Origin: Acidobacteriota bacterium
Lineage (GTDB): Bacteria; Acidobacteriota; Terriglobia; Acidiferrales; UBA7541
Assembly (NCBI GenBank): GCA_013289955.1
Contig: JABCYZ010000006.1
Location: 124,001-188,000 of the forward strand
Direction: 5' to 3'
DNA length: 64,000 nucleotides
Part shown: positions 43,384 through 52,167 of the stretch, one piece after another
How the letters are laid out: each line of letters starts with the position of its first letter
Numbering within the stretch: position 1 is the first letter of the stretch
Notes under the pieces: model-generated
Told to the model about the DNA's origin: nothing
The model's database searches: none
Seen by the model: the letters and a program-made list of their open reading frames with translations, nothing else
Position numbers and translations under genes: made by a program

Positions 43384-43989
43384 CTAGGTAAAGGTTTTTT
43401 CGATCTGGGCTCCGACTTCCAGGGCAAAAGTGTCGAGGCGCTGCGCGAGATCGCGAATACTCTGCAAAAAGTGATTGTAGAAGATAACCGCCGGGATGGC
43501 GACGAAGAGGCCTGCGGCAGTGGTGATGAGGGCCTCGGCAATGCCAGGAGCGACGGCGCGGAGGCTTGCGGCGCCGGCGTTTCCAAGGCCGGAAAAGGCG
43601 TCAATGATGCCCCAAACGGTGCCAAAGAGGCCGATGAACGGGGTTACCGAACCCGTTGTGGCCAGCCAGGACATGCCCTTTTCCGCGCGGCGAACTTCTT
43701 CGGCGGAAGCAAGTTGCATGCTGACAGTGACAGCCTGGAGGCTCTTCAGTTTTCCAGTCGGTTGCGGATTTCCAGTGCCGACCTGGCTCAAGAGTTCGCG
43801 ATAGCCCGCGGCATAGACCGATGCGAACGGCGAGCCCGCAGAAGCCAGAGCTTGCGGATTGGCTACGCCCTTGGTGGCGCGGAAGATGCGGAGGAATTGG
43901 TCGCTTTGACGGCGAACGCGGCCAAAGAGGCCGAGCTTCTGAAATATCATGGCCCAGGAAACTATGGAGAAAATTCCGAGCAAGAGCAA
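43384..43989 (-). CDS. tolQ: TolQ/ExbB proton-channel protein; start uncertain
   Basis: At least 201 residues. The first span is GIFSIVSWAMIFQKLGLF. A cytoplasmic loop (RRQSDQFLRIFRATKGVANP) follows, then two more spans with the MotA/TolQ/ExbB core (TTGSVTPFIGLFGTVWGIID and IAEALITTAAGLFVAIPAVI). The TTG at 43989 is the first ordinary start, yet the frame is open to 44082. The extra codons read ILLFATVFIADLGNILEQTG, then WVARGIL, which fits the family's N-terminus. No ATG, GTG or TTG exists in that stretch; CTG (44082), ATC (44070) and ATT (44067) do, with GAGAGG near 44080. A rare start codon or a sequence error is therefore likely. First gene of the tol operon. Confidence 0.93.
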   Translation of the reverse strand: MLLLGIFSIVSWAMIFQKLGLFGRVRRQSDQFLRIFRATKGVANPQALASAGSPFASVYAAGYRELLSQVGTGNPQPTGKLKSLQAVTVSMQLASAEEVRRAEKGMSWLATTGSVTPFIGLFGTVWGIIDAFSGLGNAGAASLRAVAPGIAEALITTAAGLFVAIPAVIFYNHFLQSIRDLAQRLDTFALEVGAQIEKTFT

Positions 43990-44320
43990 AATGCCGCGGG
44001 CGACCCAGCCCGTTTGTTCAAGAATGTTACCGAGATCGGCGATAAAAACCGTGGCGAACAGAAGAATGATGCAACCTCTCAGTTATGAATAAATTTCCCA
44101 ACTTCAGGAACGTAGCACACGCCTACAGGGTGGTCAAACAAATGAGATGCAGAAGATAAAAGGGGTGCTGCCTCTTTGGATACAAGAAATTGGTGTGCTT
44201 CGGAGTTGGTTTGGCTCCGCGTCAGGTCCGGCCAGCGGCAGGTGGGGAGCGAACAGGTGTGTTAAACTGCGAATTCGGCGTGGCGGGCGAGAGCCTACGG
44301 GGCTCCACGACAAAGAATAA

Positions 44321-45733
44321 ATGAGCAAAACGTTTGATATCGGGCTGGAATGGCTGACGGGCGGCGCCAGGGAGGCGAGCGCCTTGGCCGGGCCGGCGGC
44401 TCTTCGAGCGCTTCCAGGAGGCTCACGCGGCACATTTTTTCTAGAGACCTTTGGCTGCCAAATGAACGATCACGACTCGGAGAAAGTCGCGGGCGTCCTG
44501 CTTTCGCGGGGCTACCGGCAAGTGGAATCGCCGGAATCGGCTTCGCTGATCCTCTACAACACGTGCAGCATCCGGGAGAAAGCGGCGCAGAAAGTTTTCT
44601 CGCGGCTCGGGGAGTTTGGCGCCGAGCAGAAGGCCGGGCGGATTATCGGCGTGCTGGGTTGCGTGGCGCAGCAGGAAGGCGAAGATATTTTTAGGCGCGC
44701 GCCGTGGGTGAGCCTGGTGTGCGGTTCGGCGAGCTACAGCAAGTTGCCGGAGTTGCTGGCGCAGGTCGAGGCAGGGAATCGGCGCGTGACCGGACTCGAT
44801 ACGGACACCGACGAGACGTTTGAGACGCCTGTGACGCGGCGCGACAATCCGTGGCGCGCGTATTTGACAATTATCGAAGGCTGCGACAAGGCGTGCTCGT
44901 ATTGCGTCGTTCCTTACACCCGCGGGCCGGAGCGCAGCCGGGCCAGCGATTCGATTTTGCGCGAGGTACGGCAGCTTGCGGAGCTGGGTTATTCGGAAGT
45001 GCAGCTCTTAGGGCAGACGGTGAATTCCTACGCTGACCCGACCGCGCGTAAGATGAAGTTTTCTGAATTGCTGCTCGCGGTGGCCGAAGCGCCGGGAATC
45101 CGACGCGTACGATTTACAACCTCTCACCCGCGTGATTTTTCGCCGGACATCGTGGATGCCATCGATCGGCAGCCGAAACTGTGCAACCACGTGCACTTGC
45201 CAGTGCAATCGGGCTCGACGCGAGTTCTCCGGGCGATGCAGAGGACTTACAGCCGCGAAGAATATCTTGAAAAAATCGCGCTGATACGCGGAGCAAAGCG
45301 GACCATCAGCATTACGACGGACATCATTGTGGGCTTTCCTGGCGAGACGGAAGAAGACCTGGCGGAGACTCTGAGCCTGCTCGAAACGGTAAAATACGAT
45401 GGCGTGTTTTCGTTCAAGTATTCGCCGAGGCCGCATACTCCCTCGCTGGCGATGCGCGACGCCATCCCGGAGGAAGAGAAGAGCCGGAGGCTGGCAGTCC
45501 TTCAAAAAAAACAGCGCGAAATTCAGACCAGCAAACACTTGTCGATGGTCGGAGAGACATTCGAGACGCTGGTAAGCACAAAATCGCGGCGCGAAAATCA
45601 ATGGTCGGGACATACTTCCTGCCATCGAGTGATAAATTTCGCTTCCCAAGAACCGATGCTTCTGGGACAGTACGTGCAGGTTCGGGTGACCGGAGCGACT
45701 CCGAATGGTTTGTCGGGGGAGCAGGCTCCTTAG
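44321..45733 (+). CDS. miaB: tRNA-2-methylthio-N6-dimethylallyladenosine synthase
   Basis: Adds a methylthio group to i6A37 of tRNAs that read UNN codons. The N-terminal UPF0004 domain has its three Fe-S cysteines in TFGCQMNDHDSEK, NTCSIREKA and GVLGCVAQQEG. The radical-SAM site is EGCDKACSYCVVPYTRGPER. The C-terminal TRAM domain contains TSCHRVINFASQEPMLLGQY. Length 470 includes about 37 extra N-terminal residues (LEWLTGGAREASALAGPAA) before the usual start. No strong ribosome site precedes the ATG. The gene diverges from tolQ. Confidence 0.95.
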   Translation: MSKTFDIGLEWLTGGAREASALAGPAALRALPGGSRGTFFLETFGCQMNDHDSEKVAGVLLSRGYRQVESPESASLILYNTCSIREKAAQKVFSRLGEFGAEQKAGRIIGVLGCVAQQEGEDIFRRAPWVSLVCGSASYSKLPELLAQVEAGNRRVTGLDTDTDETFETPVTRRDNPWRAYLTIIEGCDKACSYCVVPYTRGPERSRASDSILREVRQLAELGYSEVQLLGQTVNSYADPTARKMKFSELLLAVAEAPGIRRVRFTTSHPRDFSPDIVDAIDRQPKLCNHVHLPVQSGSTRVLRAMQRTYSREEYLEKIALIRGAKRTISITTDIIVGFPGETEEDLAETLSLLETVKYDGVFSFKYSPRPHTPSLAMRDAIPEEEKSRRLAVLQKKQREIQTSKHLSMVGETFETLVSTKSRRENQWSGHTSCHRVINFASQEPMLLGQYVQVRVTGATPNGLSGEQAP

Positions 45734-45762
45734 GATGGCAATTTGCCGGCGAATATTTTCAG

Positions 45763-45784
45763 AGCACAGACTTCAGTCTGTGCT
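45763..45784. repeat. REP-like perfect palindrome between miaB and bfn
   Basis: AGCACAGACT (45763-45772), TC, AGTCTGTGCT (45775-45784): a 22-base perfect hairpin, followed by ACAACG and the ribosome site of the next gene 15-20 bases on. No T-run follows. A palindrome of this sort between two same-strand genes resembles repetitive extragenic palindromes, but a single copy is visible here. Confidence 0.6.
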
Positions 45785-45799
45785 ACAACGGGAGGTCAC

Positions 45800-46285
45800 A
45801 TGGAAGTGGAGATGAAAATCCGCGGCCTGATGATGGATCCCGTGACAAACATGCCCATCGTGGTGTTGAAGGATGTGCAGGGGCAGGCGATTCTGCCGAT
45901 TTGGGTTGGGGTGTATGAGGCCAACGCCATAGCGCTAGAGATCGAGAAGGTGCAGACGCCGCGGCCGATGACGCACGATCTCTTGAAAAATGTTTTGCTC
46001 GGGCTCGACGTGCAGGTTCACAAGATCGTCGTGAATGACCTGAAGGACGATACGTTTTACGCGTTGATCTGGGTCGAGCGCGACGGGCAGATGATGACCA
46101 TCGATTCGCGGCCGAGCGATGCCCTGGCTTTGGCGCTGCGGGTGGATTGCCCGATTTTTGTGGACGAAGAAGTGTTGAAAAATTCGAAAGTATCTAGTGC
46201 CATTACCGAGCGCAGCACGAACGAACAACTGCGCAACTGGCTCGAAGGTCTGTCCGACGACGACCTCGGCCGTTACAAGATGTAA
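45800..46285 (+). CDS. Bifunctional nuclease (BFN/DUF151) family protein
   Basis: 161 residues from the ATG at 45800, which has GGGAGG upstream; a longer frame begins at 45743 inside the palindrome region. The BFN domain covers the start (MKIRGLMMDPVTNMPIVVLK to LPIWVGVYEANAIALEIEKV) with the conserved PRPMTHDLL, FYALIWVE and IDSRPSDALALALR. The C-terminus resembles a UVR-like helical hairpin (STNEQLRNWLEGLSDDDLGR). A plant homologue has DNase and RNase activity; for bacterial members the role is untested. Often found near miaB in this group of bacteria, as here. Confidence 0.92.
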   Translation: MEVEMKIRGLMMDPVTNMPIVVLKDVQGQAILPIWVGVYEANAIALEIEKVQTPRPMTHDLLKNVLLGLDVQVHKIVVNDLKDDTFYALIWVERDGQMMTIDSRPSDALALALRVDCPIFVDEEVLKNSKVSSAITERSTNEQLRNWLEGLSDDDLGRYKM

Positions 46286-46358
46286 ATCCGCTCGCCCGCC
46301 GTCGATGGGGAAATTCTCGTTCGTTGTCTGCTGGCTCAGCCGGCACGCGTGTGCGGCT

Positions 46359-47723
46359 TCATCTTTCTGAAGCGGAAAGTATCAGATGGCGGACCCTCTG
46401 GCGCCAAACCAATAGCAGGACAATCCCAATAAGGATGAGCGCGAGGCTTAGGCCGGCCCAAAGACCGAAAGCTCCCCACCCCAAGCGGAAACAGAGCCAT
46501 GCGCCGAGAGGCAGCCCGATGATCCAGTACGCCGTGAAGTGGCAGAGCATCGGCGTGCGCGTGTCTCCCAAGCCGCGCAGGGCGCCGGTGGCCACCGTTT
46601 GAATGCCGTCAAACAGCTGAAATGCGGCGCCGGCAGCGAGCAAAGAAATGGTGCTCTTGATGATGGCTTCATCGGGAGTGTAGGCGCGGGCGATCCAACG
46701 TGGAACGACGAGCAGCACGACACTCATGCAGCTCATAAAAGCGGCGCCAAGAGCGATGGCTGTGCCGCCGGCGTCTCCTGCGCCTATCGCGTCCTTGCGT
46801 CCGATGGCCTGGCCGACGCGCACGGCAGCGGCAGAGGAAACGCCGAGAGGAACCATGTAAGTGATGGAGACGGTGTTCAACGCGATTTGGTGGCTCGCAA
46901 GCGACACGGCGCCGAGCCGGCCGATCAGGGCTGTCACCAGAGCGAAGACACCGACTTCGAGGGTGATCTGCATGGCCGTGGGAAAGCCTAGAGAGATGAG
47001 ACGGCGGATGCGATGCAGTTCGGGCTGGATGGGGGTGCGAAGCAGACGGGTGCGATGTCGCCAGTCGTACCAGAGAAAGTATCCGACCAGAAGCGCCGAG
47101 AGGTAGATGCGCGACCAGGAGGTGGACCAGGCTGAGCCCACGGCTCCCATGGCTGGAGCGCCAAGTTTGCCGTAAATCAGGATCAGATTGCCGCCGGCGT
47201 TGATGAGGTTCGCGGTGATCTGCGCGAAAGCGATCGGGCGAACCATATTCATGGCCTGCATGCACCGCCGGACAGCGAAATAGAGAAGCAGTGGGAGCAT
47301 TCCCCAGGAGAGGGCCTTTGAATAGGGAACAGCGAGAGCGATCACCTCGGGCGCAATTTTCACGGCGCGAAGGAGCGGCTCAAAAAACCAGACAGGGGCC
47401 ATAAGCAATGGGGCAAGGACAAAGCTGAGATAAATTCCATGCAGAAGGGAGCGATGACAGTCCTCGCGCTCACCGGCACCGAAGGCTTGTGAGACCAGCG
47501 TATCCAACCCGATCAGCAGCCCTCCTCCAAACATGGCGAGAACGTTGACCAGAATTCCGCCAAGACTCACCGCGGCAATGGCTACAGCGCTGTTCGGAAG
47601 ACGGCCCACCATCATCGTATCGACGATGGCCATGGTCATCCATCCCAGTTCGGCGAGAACCAGCGGCAGGGCCAGCCGCAGAGTGGGGCCAAGTTGAGCG
47701 CGCCATTTGTTGTAGCGAATCAT
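46359..47723 (-). CDS. MATE-family multidrug/Na+ exporter
   Basis: 454 residues with twelve membrane segments, in two six-span halves typical of MatE/NorM: LALPLVLAELGWMTMAIVDTM near the start, VDTMMVGRLPNSAVAIAAVS, GLDTLVSQAFGAGE in the first half, and SLGFPTAMQITLEVGVFALV with IALNTVSITYMVPLGVSSAA in the second. The short loop GAGEREDCHRSLLHG is the usual charged cytoplasmic turn. It exports cationic drugs or metabolites against Na+ or H+; the actual substrate cannot be read. It stands alone, converging on the bfn gene. Confidence 0.93.
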   Translation of the reverse strand: MIRYNKWRAQLGPTLRLALPLVLAELGWMTMAIVDTMMVGRLPNSAVAIAAVSLGGILVNVLAMFGGGLLIGLDTLVSQAFGAGEREDCHRSLLHGIYLSFVLAPLLMAPVWFFEPLLRAVKIAPEVIALAVPYSKALSWGMLPLLLYFAVRRCMQAMNMVRPIAFAQITANLINAGGNLILIYGKLGAPAMGAVGSAWSTSWSRIYLSALLVGYFLWYDWRHRTRLLRTPIQPELHRIRRLISLGFPTAMQITLEVGVFALVTALIGRLGAVSLASHQIALNTVSITYMVPLGVSSAAAVRVGQAIGRKDAIGAGDAGGTAIALGAAFMSCMSVVLLVVPRWIARAYTPDEAIIKSTISLLAAGAAFQLFDGIQTVATGALRGLGDTRTPMLCHFTAYWIIGLPLGAWLCFRLGWGAFGLWAGLSLALILIGIVLLLVWRQRVRHLILSASER

Positions 47724-47959
47724 CGGCGGAAGAGGAATGGAAAGAGTGTAAGCGGGGCCTCGGAAAGGAGCAAACGAGCAGTAACTTTGAGGGCGTTCTA
47801 GACCCGAAGTCCCATTGACCCGCTAGGTTAGGAATCGTAGCTTGAGTATCGTGCGGATTGTGCGCGCCTGTTGATACGGCTATTCACCCGACTTCGCGCT
47901 AGATAAGCAATTGGCAAGGGCAAAAGCAGGTTTACGTCTGTCCAATTCAGGAGAGAACC

Positions 47960-48295
47960 GTGTCCCTAGGCAATGTATCCAGGTTTGAAGAACGAATGCA
48001 GAATGCCAGGGCTGGAATTCGCGTTAATTCGCGGGTGCCGATGGCTGTGGAATGGGCGGAGAATGGGCAGGCGAGGCGTGCGGAGGGCTACACCGTGGAC
48101 ACCAGTACGAAAGGATGCCTCGCCGTGGTTCCGCAGAATTTCCCGGTAGGGCAGCGGCTGCTACTCGTGAATCTGATCAATAAGAATGCCTGTGAAGCGA
48201 TATTGATCTGGCGGGGACACGAGAACCGCACGGGCTGGGAACTTGGGCTCGAGCTCCAAGGCGCTTCGATGGATTTCTGGGGCGTGGACTTCTAG
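47960..48295 (+). CDS. PilZ-like domain protein
   Basis: 111 residues from a GTG with AGGAG nine bases upstream. The pattern fits a PilZ domain: RVNSR near the start (RxxxR), VDTSTKGCLAVVPQNFPVGQ (DxSxxG-like) and a final GWELGLELQG. PilZ proteins bind cyclic di-GMP through these two motifs. Here the second is degenerate, so binding is uncertain. It comes before parAB with a gap of 292 bases, so it is not in their operon. Confidence 0.75.
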   Translation: MSLGNVSRFEERMQNARAGIRVNSRVPMAVEWAENGQARRAEGYTVDTSTKGCLAVVPQNFPVGQRLLLVNLINKNACEAILIWRGHENRTGWELGLELQGASMDFWGVDF

Positions 48296-48587
48296 CTCGT
48301 TACGATCTCCTCTGAAGATTCGCTACACGGTTCGCGGGCAAGTTCCCCATCGATTTCGAGTTTTTCTGCGCGGCTGGTTTTTCCTTGCCGAGTCCCAAAA
48401 TAGTACCCGAGAGTTTTCCACCGGCCGCGCCCGGAATTTCCACTTTTTCCTTGCGCTCGAATGGGCTGCGAACGTACAGTGGGCCTAGAGCTAGGGGGCT
48501 TTCTGCACGTCGGACCCACATATAGGGACCTGGTTGCCGGATCGCGTGGGCGCAATTTAGCATGCGCATAGGCGGAGGCAGAAGCGT

Positions 48588-49388
48588 ATGACTGCCATCA
48601 TCACAGTTGCAAATCAAAAAGGCGGCGTCGGAAAAACGACCACGGCGATCAACTTGTCCGCCGCCCTGGCGCATCGCGGCAAGCGCACCCTATTGATTGA
48701 CCTGGATCCACAAGCGAATTCCACGATCGCATTTTACAATTCCGGCGAAATTGCCACTTCCATGTTCGATGTGCTGAGCGAAAGCCGCGCGACGATGGCG
48801 GCGGTGATCAAAACGACGAAAGATCCGCTGCTGTTTCTGGGGCCCGGCCGGCTGGCCCTGGCTAAGCTGGAGCAGGTGCTTGCGGGGCAGTTCGACGCGC
48901 CCTACCGATTGAAGGACGCGCTGGCACCGGTTTTGAAGGAATACGATTACATTGTGCTGGATACGCCGCCGTCGCTCGGAATTTTGACCGTGAACGCCCT
49001 GGTGGCTTCGACGCATTTGCTTGTGCCGATTCAAGCAGCGTATTTCGCGATTGAAGGAACCGATGATCTGCTTGAAACCTACGAACGAATCCGCGCCCGC
49101 CCCAATCCCGCGCTGAAGGTTCTCGGCGTGGTGATCACGTTGTTCGACAAGCGGACGAATATCTCGAGGGACACGCACGGACAGATTCGCACGGTTTTCG
49201 GCGAGGTGCTGTTCAAAACCAAAATCAGCAAAAACGTGAGGCTCGAAGAAAGCCCGGCTTACAAAGAAACGATCTTAACGTTTGCGCCGAAATCACCCGG
49301 CGCCATCGAGTACAAGAAACTGGCAGGGGAGGTTATCCAACGTGTCGAAGAGGATCGGGTTACCCGTCACGCTGAAGATGCGGCATGA
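48588..49388 (+). CDS. ParA-family ATPase
   Basis: 266 residues. The deviant Walker A is NQKGGVGKTTTAINLSAAL and the A' motif LLIDLDPQANST; Walker B is YIVLDTPPSLGILTVNAL. ParA ATPases position DNA or protein cargo on the nucleoid. There is no N-terminal helix-turn-helix, so it is the short chromosomal (Soj-like) type. It overlaps the parB start by 47 bases. The chromosomal gidA/gidB neighbours are missing, so it is probably a second, accessory pair. Confidence 0.94.
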   Translation: MTAIITVANQKGGVGKTTTAINLSAALAHRGKRTLLIDLDPQANSTIAFYNSGEIATSMFDVLSESRATMAAVIKTTKDPLLFLGPGRLALAKLEQVLAGQFDAPYRLKDALAPVLKEYDYIVLDTPPSLGILTVNALVASTHLLVPIQAAYFAIEGTDDLLETYERIRARPNPALKVLGVVITLFDKRTNISRDTHGQIRTVFGEVLFKTKISKNVRLEESPAYKETILTFAPKSPGAIEYKKLAGEVIQRVEEDRVTRHAEDAA

Positions 49389-50199
49389 CGCGCACTACGT
49401 CGAATCACTGACGAGCTACAGCGGTGCAGCGGTGGGACGCATGATCCCCGTGGATCAGATCCGCCCCAATCCGGACCAGCCACGAAAGGCGCTGGGAGAT
49501 TTGCGCGAACTTTCAGAGTCCATCCGCGAGAAAGGAGTGCTGGAGCCGCTGTTGGTGCGGTTTGTGCCGCGCGAGGATTGCTACTACATCATTTCCGGCG
49601 AGCGGCGCTACCACGCTTCACGTGCCGCGGGGCTTCGCGAAGTTCCTTGCATCGAGAAAATGGCCGACGATGCCGAAACATTGGAAATCGCTCTGATTGA
49701 GAACATTCAGCGCAAGGACCTGACGCCGTTTGAAGAAGCCGACGGTTTGCATCGCTTGGCCACCCAGTTTGAATACACGCACGAAGACGTCGCCAAGAAA
49801 ATTGGGCGCGCGCGGTCTTCGGTTACGGAAACGCTTTCTCTCAGAAATATTCCCGAGTCGCTGCGAAAGAAGTGCGTTGAGCATGGGATCATTTCAAAAT
49901 CCCTGCTGTTGCAGATTGCGCGCCAGCCGACGGAAAAGAAAATGATTGAGATGATGCACCGCATCATGCAAGGCGGGCTGACCCGGGATGAAGCAAGGCG
50001 CGAACGCCGCGATGAGCAGGGCGGTCCGCAGCGGCCGCAGCCGTTCATCTTTCAATTTCAGCCGGAAAACGAGAGCTTCCGGTTTCGCATACAGTTCAAG
50101 AAGAGCCATGTTTCTAGAGATGAGCTGATTGTGACGCTGCGAGAGATTCTTTCGCAGCTTGAGGGAACTTCCTCGGCGGCGGATTCGACGGCGGCTTAG
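49342..50199 (+). CDS. ParB/Spo0J-family DNA-binding protein
   Basis: About 285 residues from the GTG at 49342, with GGGGAGG nine bases upstream. The ParB/Srx nuclease-like fold has IPVDQIRPNPDQPRKALGDL, then REKGVLEPLLVR, and YYIISGERRYHASRAAGLRE, where ParB proteins bind CTP. The helix-turn-helix is YTHEDVAKKIGRARSSVTET. The C-terminus is Gln/Pro-rich and then basic (FQFQPENESFRFRIQFKKSH), not the usual dimerisation helix. It begins SKRIGLPVTLKMRHDAHYVE rather than the GLGRGLDALL start of chromosomal ParB, again suggesting an accessory system. Confidence 0.92.
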   Translation: MSKRIGLPVTLKMRHDAHYVESLTSYSGAAVGRMIPVDQIRPNPDQPRKALGDLRELSESIREKGVLEPLLVRFVPREDCYYIISGERRYHASRAAGLREVPCIEKMADDAETLEIALIENIQRKDLTPFEEADGLHRLATQFEYTHEDVAKKIGRARSSVTETLSLRNIPESLRKKCVEHGIISKSLLLQIARQPTEKKMIEMMHRIMQGGLTRDEARRERRDEQGGPQRPQPFIFQFQPENESFRFRIQFKKSHVSRDELIVTLREILSQLEGTSSAADSTAA

Positions 50200-50245
50200 C
50201 CGATTCCGCTTGCATCGAGGAGCCGTTCGCCTACGAACTTCTCAG

Positions 50246-50581
50246 ATGGTCGAGTTCACTCCCGAGCAGATGCAGGTGTTGGAGAGGCTTTTCGCGGCGG
50301 GCTTTCGGCCTATCGCGATTCCCCCTTACGAGAGTGCTTTGTGCGTGCGTCGCGGCGAGTGCGCGGCGATACTGGCTCCCATACCGAACGGCGGCCTGAG
50401 GCTTCTTGCACCGCCGTCCTTCCTGGTTGAGGGAAATTTTAGCGTGCGTCTCAAGCGAGGAACCTCCGAAGTCTTCGTGTGGAAAAAAAGCGAGCTGCCC
50501 GCTACTCCCGAGCGCTTGCAAGATTTGGATTTGTTCCGTCGGGAACTGACCGATCTCCTGGATTTGCCACAAATGCAGTAA
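50246..50581 (+). CDS. Small unknown protein downstream of parB
   Basis: 111 residues from the ATG at 50246 (VEFTPEQMQVLERLFAAGFR). An earlier ATG at 50159 would overlap parB. The fold seems to be one helix, then a beta sheet (IAIPPYESALCVRRGECAAI, RLLAPPSFLVEGNFSVRLKR, SEVFVWKKSELPA), and a last helix (RLQDLDLFRRELTDLLDLP). It is 46 bases after parB on the same strand, so it likely belongs to the parAB operon. No known family or motif recognised. Confidence 0.75.
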   Translation: MVEFTPEQMQVLERLFAAGFRPIAIPPYESALCVRRGECAAILAPIPNGGLRLLAPPSFLVEGNFSVRLKRGTSEVFVWKKSELPATPERLQDLDLFRRELTDLLDLPQMQ

Positions 50582-50633
50582 ATCGTGACGCGATTTGCAA
50601 TTCCCGCGGCCTCCCGGCAAACTAAAAAACGTT

Positions 50634-51605
50634 ATGACACCTTACGACATTATCTGCATTGGCGCGGGGCCGACGGGCTTGGCCTGCGCCATCGAGGCCA
50701 AGCGCGCCGGAATGAACCCGCTAGTTATCGACAAAGGTTGCCTGTGCAACTCGATTTACCACTACCCGGTCAACATGGTGTTTTTCACGACGCCCGAGCT
50801 CCTCGAAATCGGGGACTTGCCCCTGATCAGCGCGGCGGAAAAGCCTGTGCGCGTCGAGGCTTTGAAGTACTACCGCAAGGCGGCGGAGCACTACGAATTG
50901 GAGCTGCGGCTTTTTGAGCGAGTGCTGAGAGTGCACGGGCATGACGGCAACTTTACGGTCGTTACCCAGACGGAGAAGGGAATTGAAGCGCGCTACAACT
51001 CGAAAAAGATCGGCGTCGCGACCGGGTACTACGATCTTCCCAATGTGATGGGCATTCCGGGAGAGGATTTGCCGCACGTCTCGCACTACTACACGGAACC
51101 TTTCGAGTTTTGGAATCAGGACGTTGTTGTGATTGGAGGGAAGAACTCCGCAGCGGAAACGGCGCTCGATCTCTATCGTAATGGCGTACGGGTCACGCTG
51201 GTGCATCGCAACGCGGAGCTTGGCTCCTCGATAAAATACTGGGTGCGGCCGGACATCGAAAACCGGATCAAGGCTGGGCAGGTGAAGGCGCTCTTCGAGA
51301 CGCGGGTAAAACAGATCACGAGAGAGGAAGTCATCGTGCAGAATGGCGCGGGCGAGAAGCGATTGCCTGCGAGACAAGTGTTCGCCTTGACTGGCTATCA
51401 CCCCGATTACGCGTTTATCGAAAGCCTCGGCGTGAAGCTCGATCCCGACACGCGAAAGCCCGCGCTTGATCCGAATACGCTCGAAAGCAATGTGCCGGGT
51501 ATCCATCTGGCGGGTGTAGTCATCGGCGGACGGCACACCGGCGACATTTTTATCGAGAACGGCCGCTTTCACGGCAAGCAAATCATCGATGCGTTGAAGG
51601 CGTGA
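50634..51605 (+). CDS. ypdA: YpdA-family (putative bacillithiol disulfide) reductase
   Basis: 323 residues, a flavoprotein like thioredoxin reductase but without its CxxC pair. The FAD motif is IICIGAGPTGLACAIEAKRA, followed by KGCLCNSIYHYPVNMVFFTT. The NADP motif is VVVIGGKNSAAETALDLYRN, and the FAD/substrate end reads VPGIHLAGVVIGGRHTGDIF. Homologues reduce bacillithiol disulfide with NADPH. The ATG at 50634 (TPYDIICIGAG) suits the family better than an upstream frame at 50595. It sits 68 bases before nuoI on the same strand. Confidence 0.92.
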   Translation: MTPYDIICIGAGPTGLACAIEAKRAGMNPLVIDKGCLCNSIYHYPVNMVFFTTPELLEIGDLPLISAAEKPVRVEALKYYRKAAEHYELELRLFERVLRVHGHDGNFTVVTQTEKGIEARYNSKKIGVATGYYDLPNVMGIPGEDLPHVSHYYTEPFEFWNQDVVVIGGKNSAAETALDLYRNGVRVTLVHRNAELGSSIKYWVRPDIENRIKAGQVKALFETRVKQITREEVIVQNGAGEKRLPARQVFALTGYHPDYAFIESLGVKLDPDTRKPALDPNTLESNVPGIHLAGVVIGGRHTGDIFIENGRFHGKQIIDALKA

Positions 51606-51673
51606 ACGATTCCTTCGCCGCTCGGAACTTACCTATTTGCCCGTGCAAAGGACGTTTGTTAGACTCCTAGCCT

Positions 51674-52147
51674 ATGGCATCTATCTTCAAGGAAGTCGGC
51701 GAGACGTTCAGCACGCTGGTACAAGGATTTAGCGTCACGTTCCGGAACATGTTCCGCAAGACGGTCACGGAGAATTATCCGTTTGAACCGGTGCATTTTC
51801 AGCCGCGCTATCGCGGAATTCACGTGCTGCACCGCGACGAATCCGGACTCGAGAAGTGTGTCGGATGTTTCCTGTGTGCGGCAGCATGCCCGGCGAACTG
51901 CATCTATATCGAAGCCGCCGAGAACACCGATGCCAGCCGTATTTCCGCAGGCGAACGCTACGCGAGCGTCTACAATATCGATTATTCGCGCTGCATTTTC
52001 TGCGGCTACTGCGTCGAAGCGTGCCCGACCGATGCCATTACTCACGGACACGGTTTTGAGCTTGCCACCTACGACATCAATTCCTTGATCTACCGCAAAG
52101 AACAGCTTCTCGAGAAGCAGCCCGCCGCTCCCGCCGCCGGACGGTAG
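51674..52147 (+). CDS. nuoI: NADH-quinone oxidoreductase subunit I, outside a nuo operon
   Basis: 157 residues. Two 4Fe-4S clusters are bound by CVGCFLCAAACPANCIYIEA and CIFCGYCVEACPTDAITHGH. The N-terminal part (STLVQGFSVTFRNMFRKTVT) is the conserved amphipathic lead that packs onto the membrane arm. In complex I this subunit carries electrons from the peripheral arm towards quinone. No other nuo gene lies in the window, so it is a displaced or extra copy; a second copy may exist elsewhere. It follows ypdA by 68 bases. Confidence 0.94.
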   Translation: MASIFKEVGETFSTLVQGFSVTFRNMFRKTVTENYPFEPVHFQPRYRGIHVLHRDESGLEKCVGCFLCAAACPANCIYIEAAENTDASRISAGERYASVYNIDYSRCIFCGYCVEACPTDAITHGHGFELATYDINSLIYRKEQLLEKQPAAPAAGR

Positions 52148-52167
52148 CGCCCCTATACCTCTTCAGA

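Noticed and set aside
48300..48521. A possible small basic protein on the minus strand (ending GNLPANRVANLQRRS) upstream of parA
   Set aside because: No ribosome site, no recognised fold, and two overlapping minus frames are equally open. Too weak to call.
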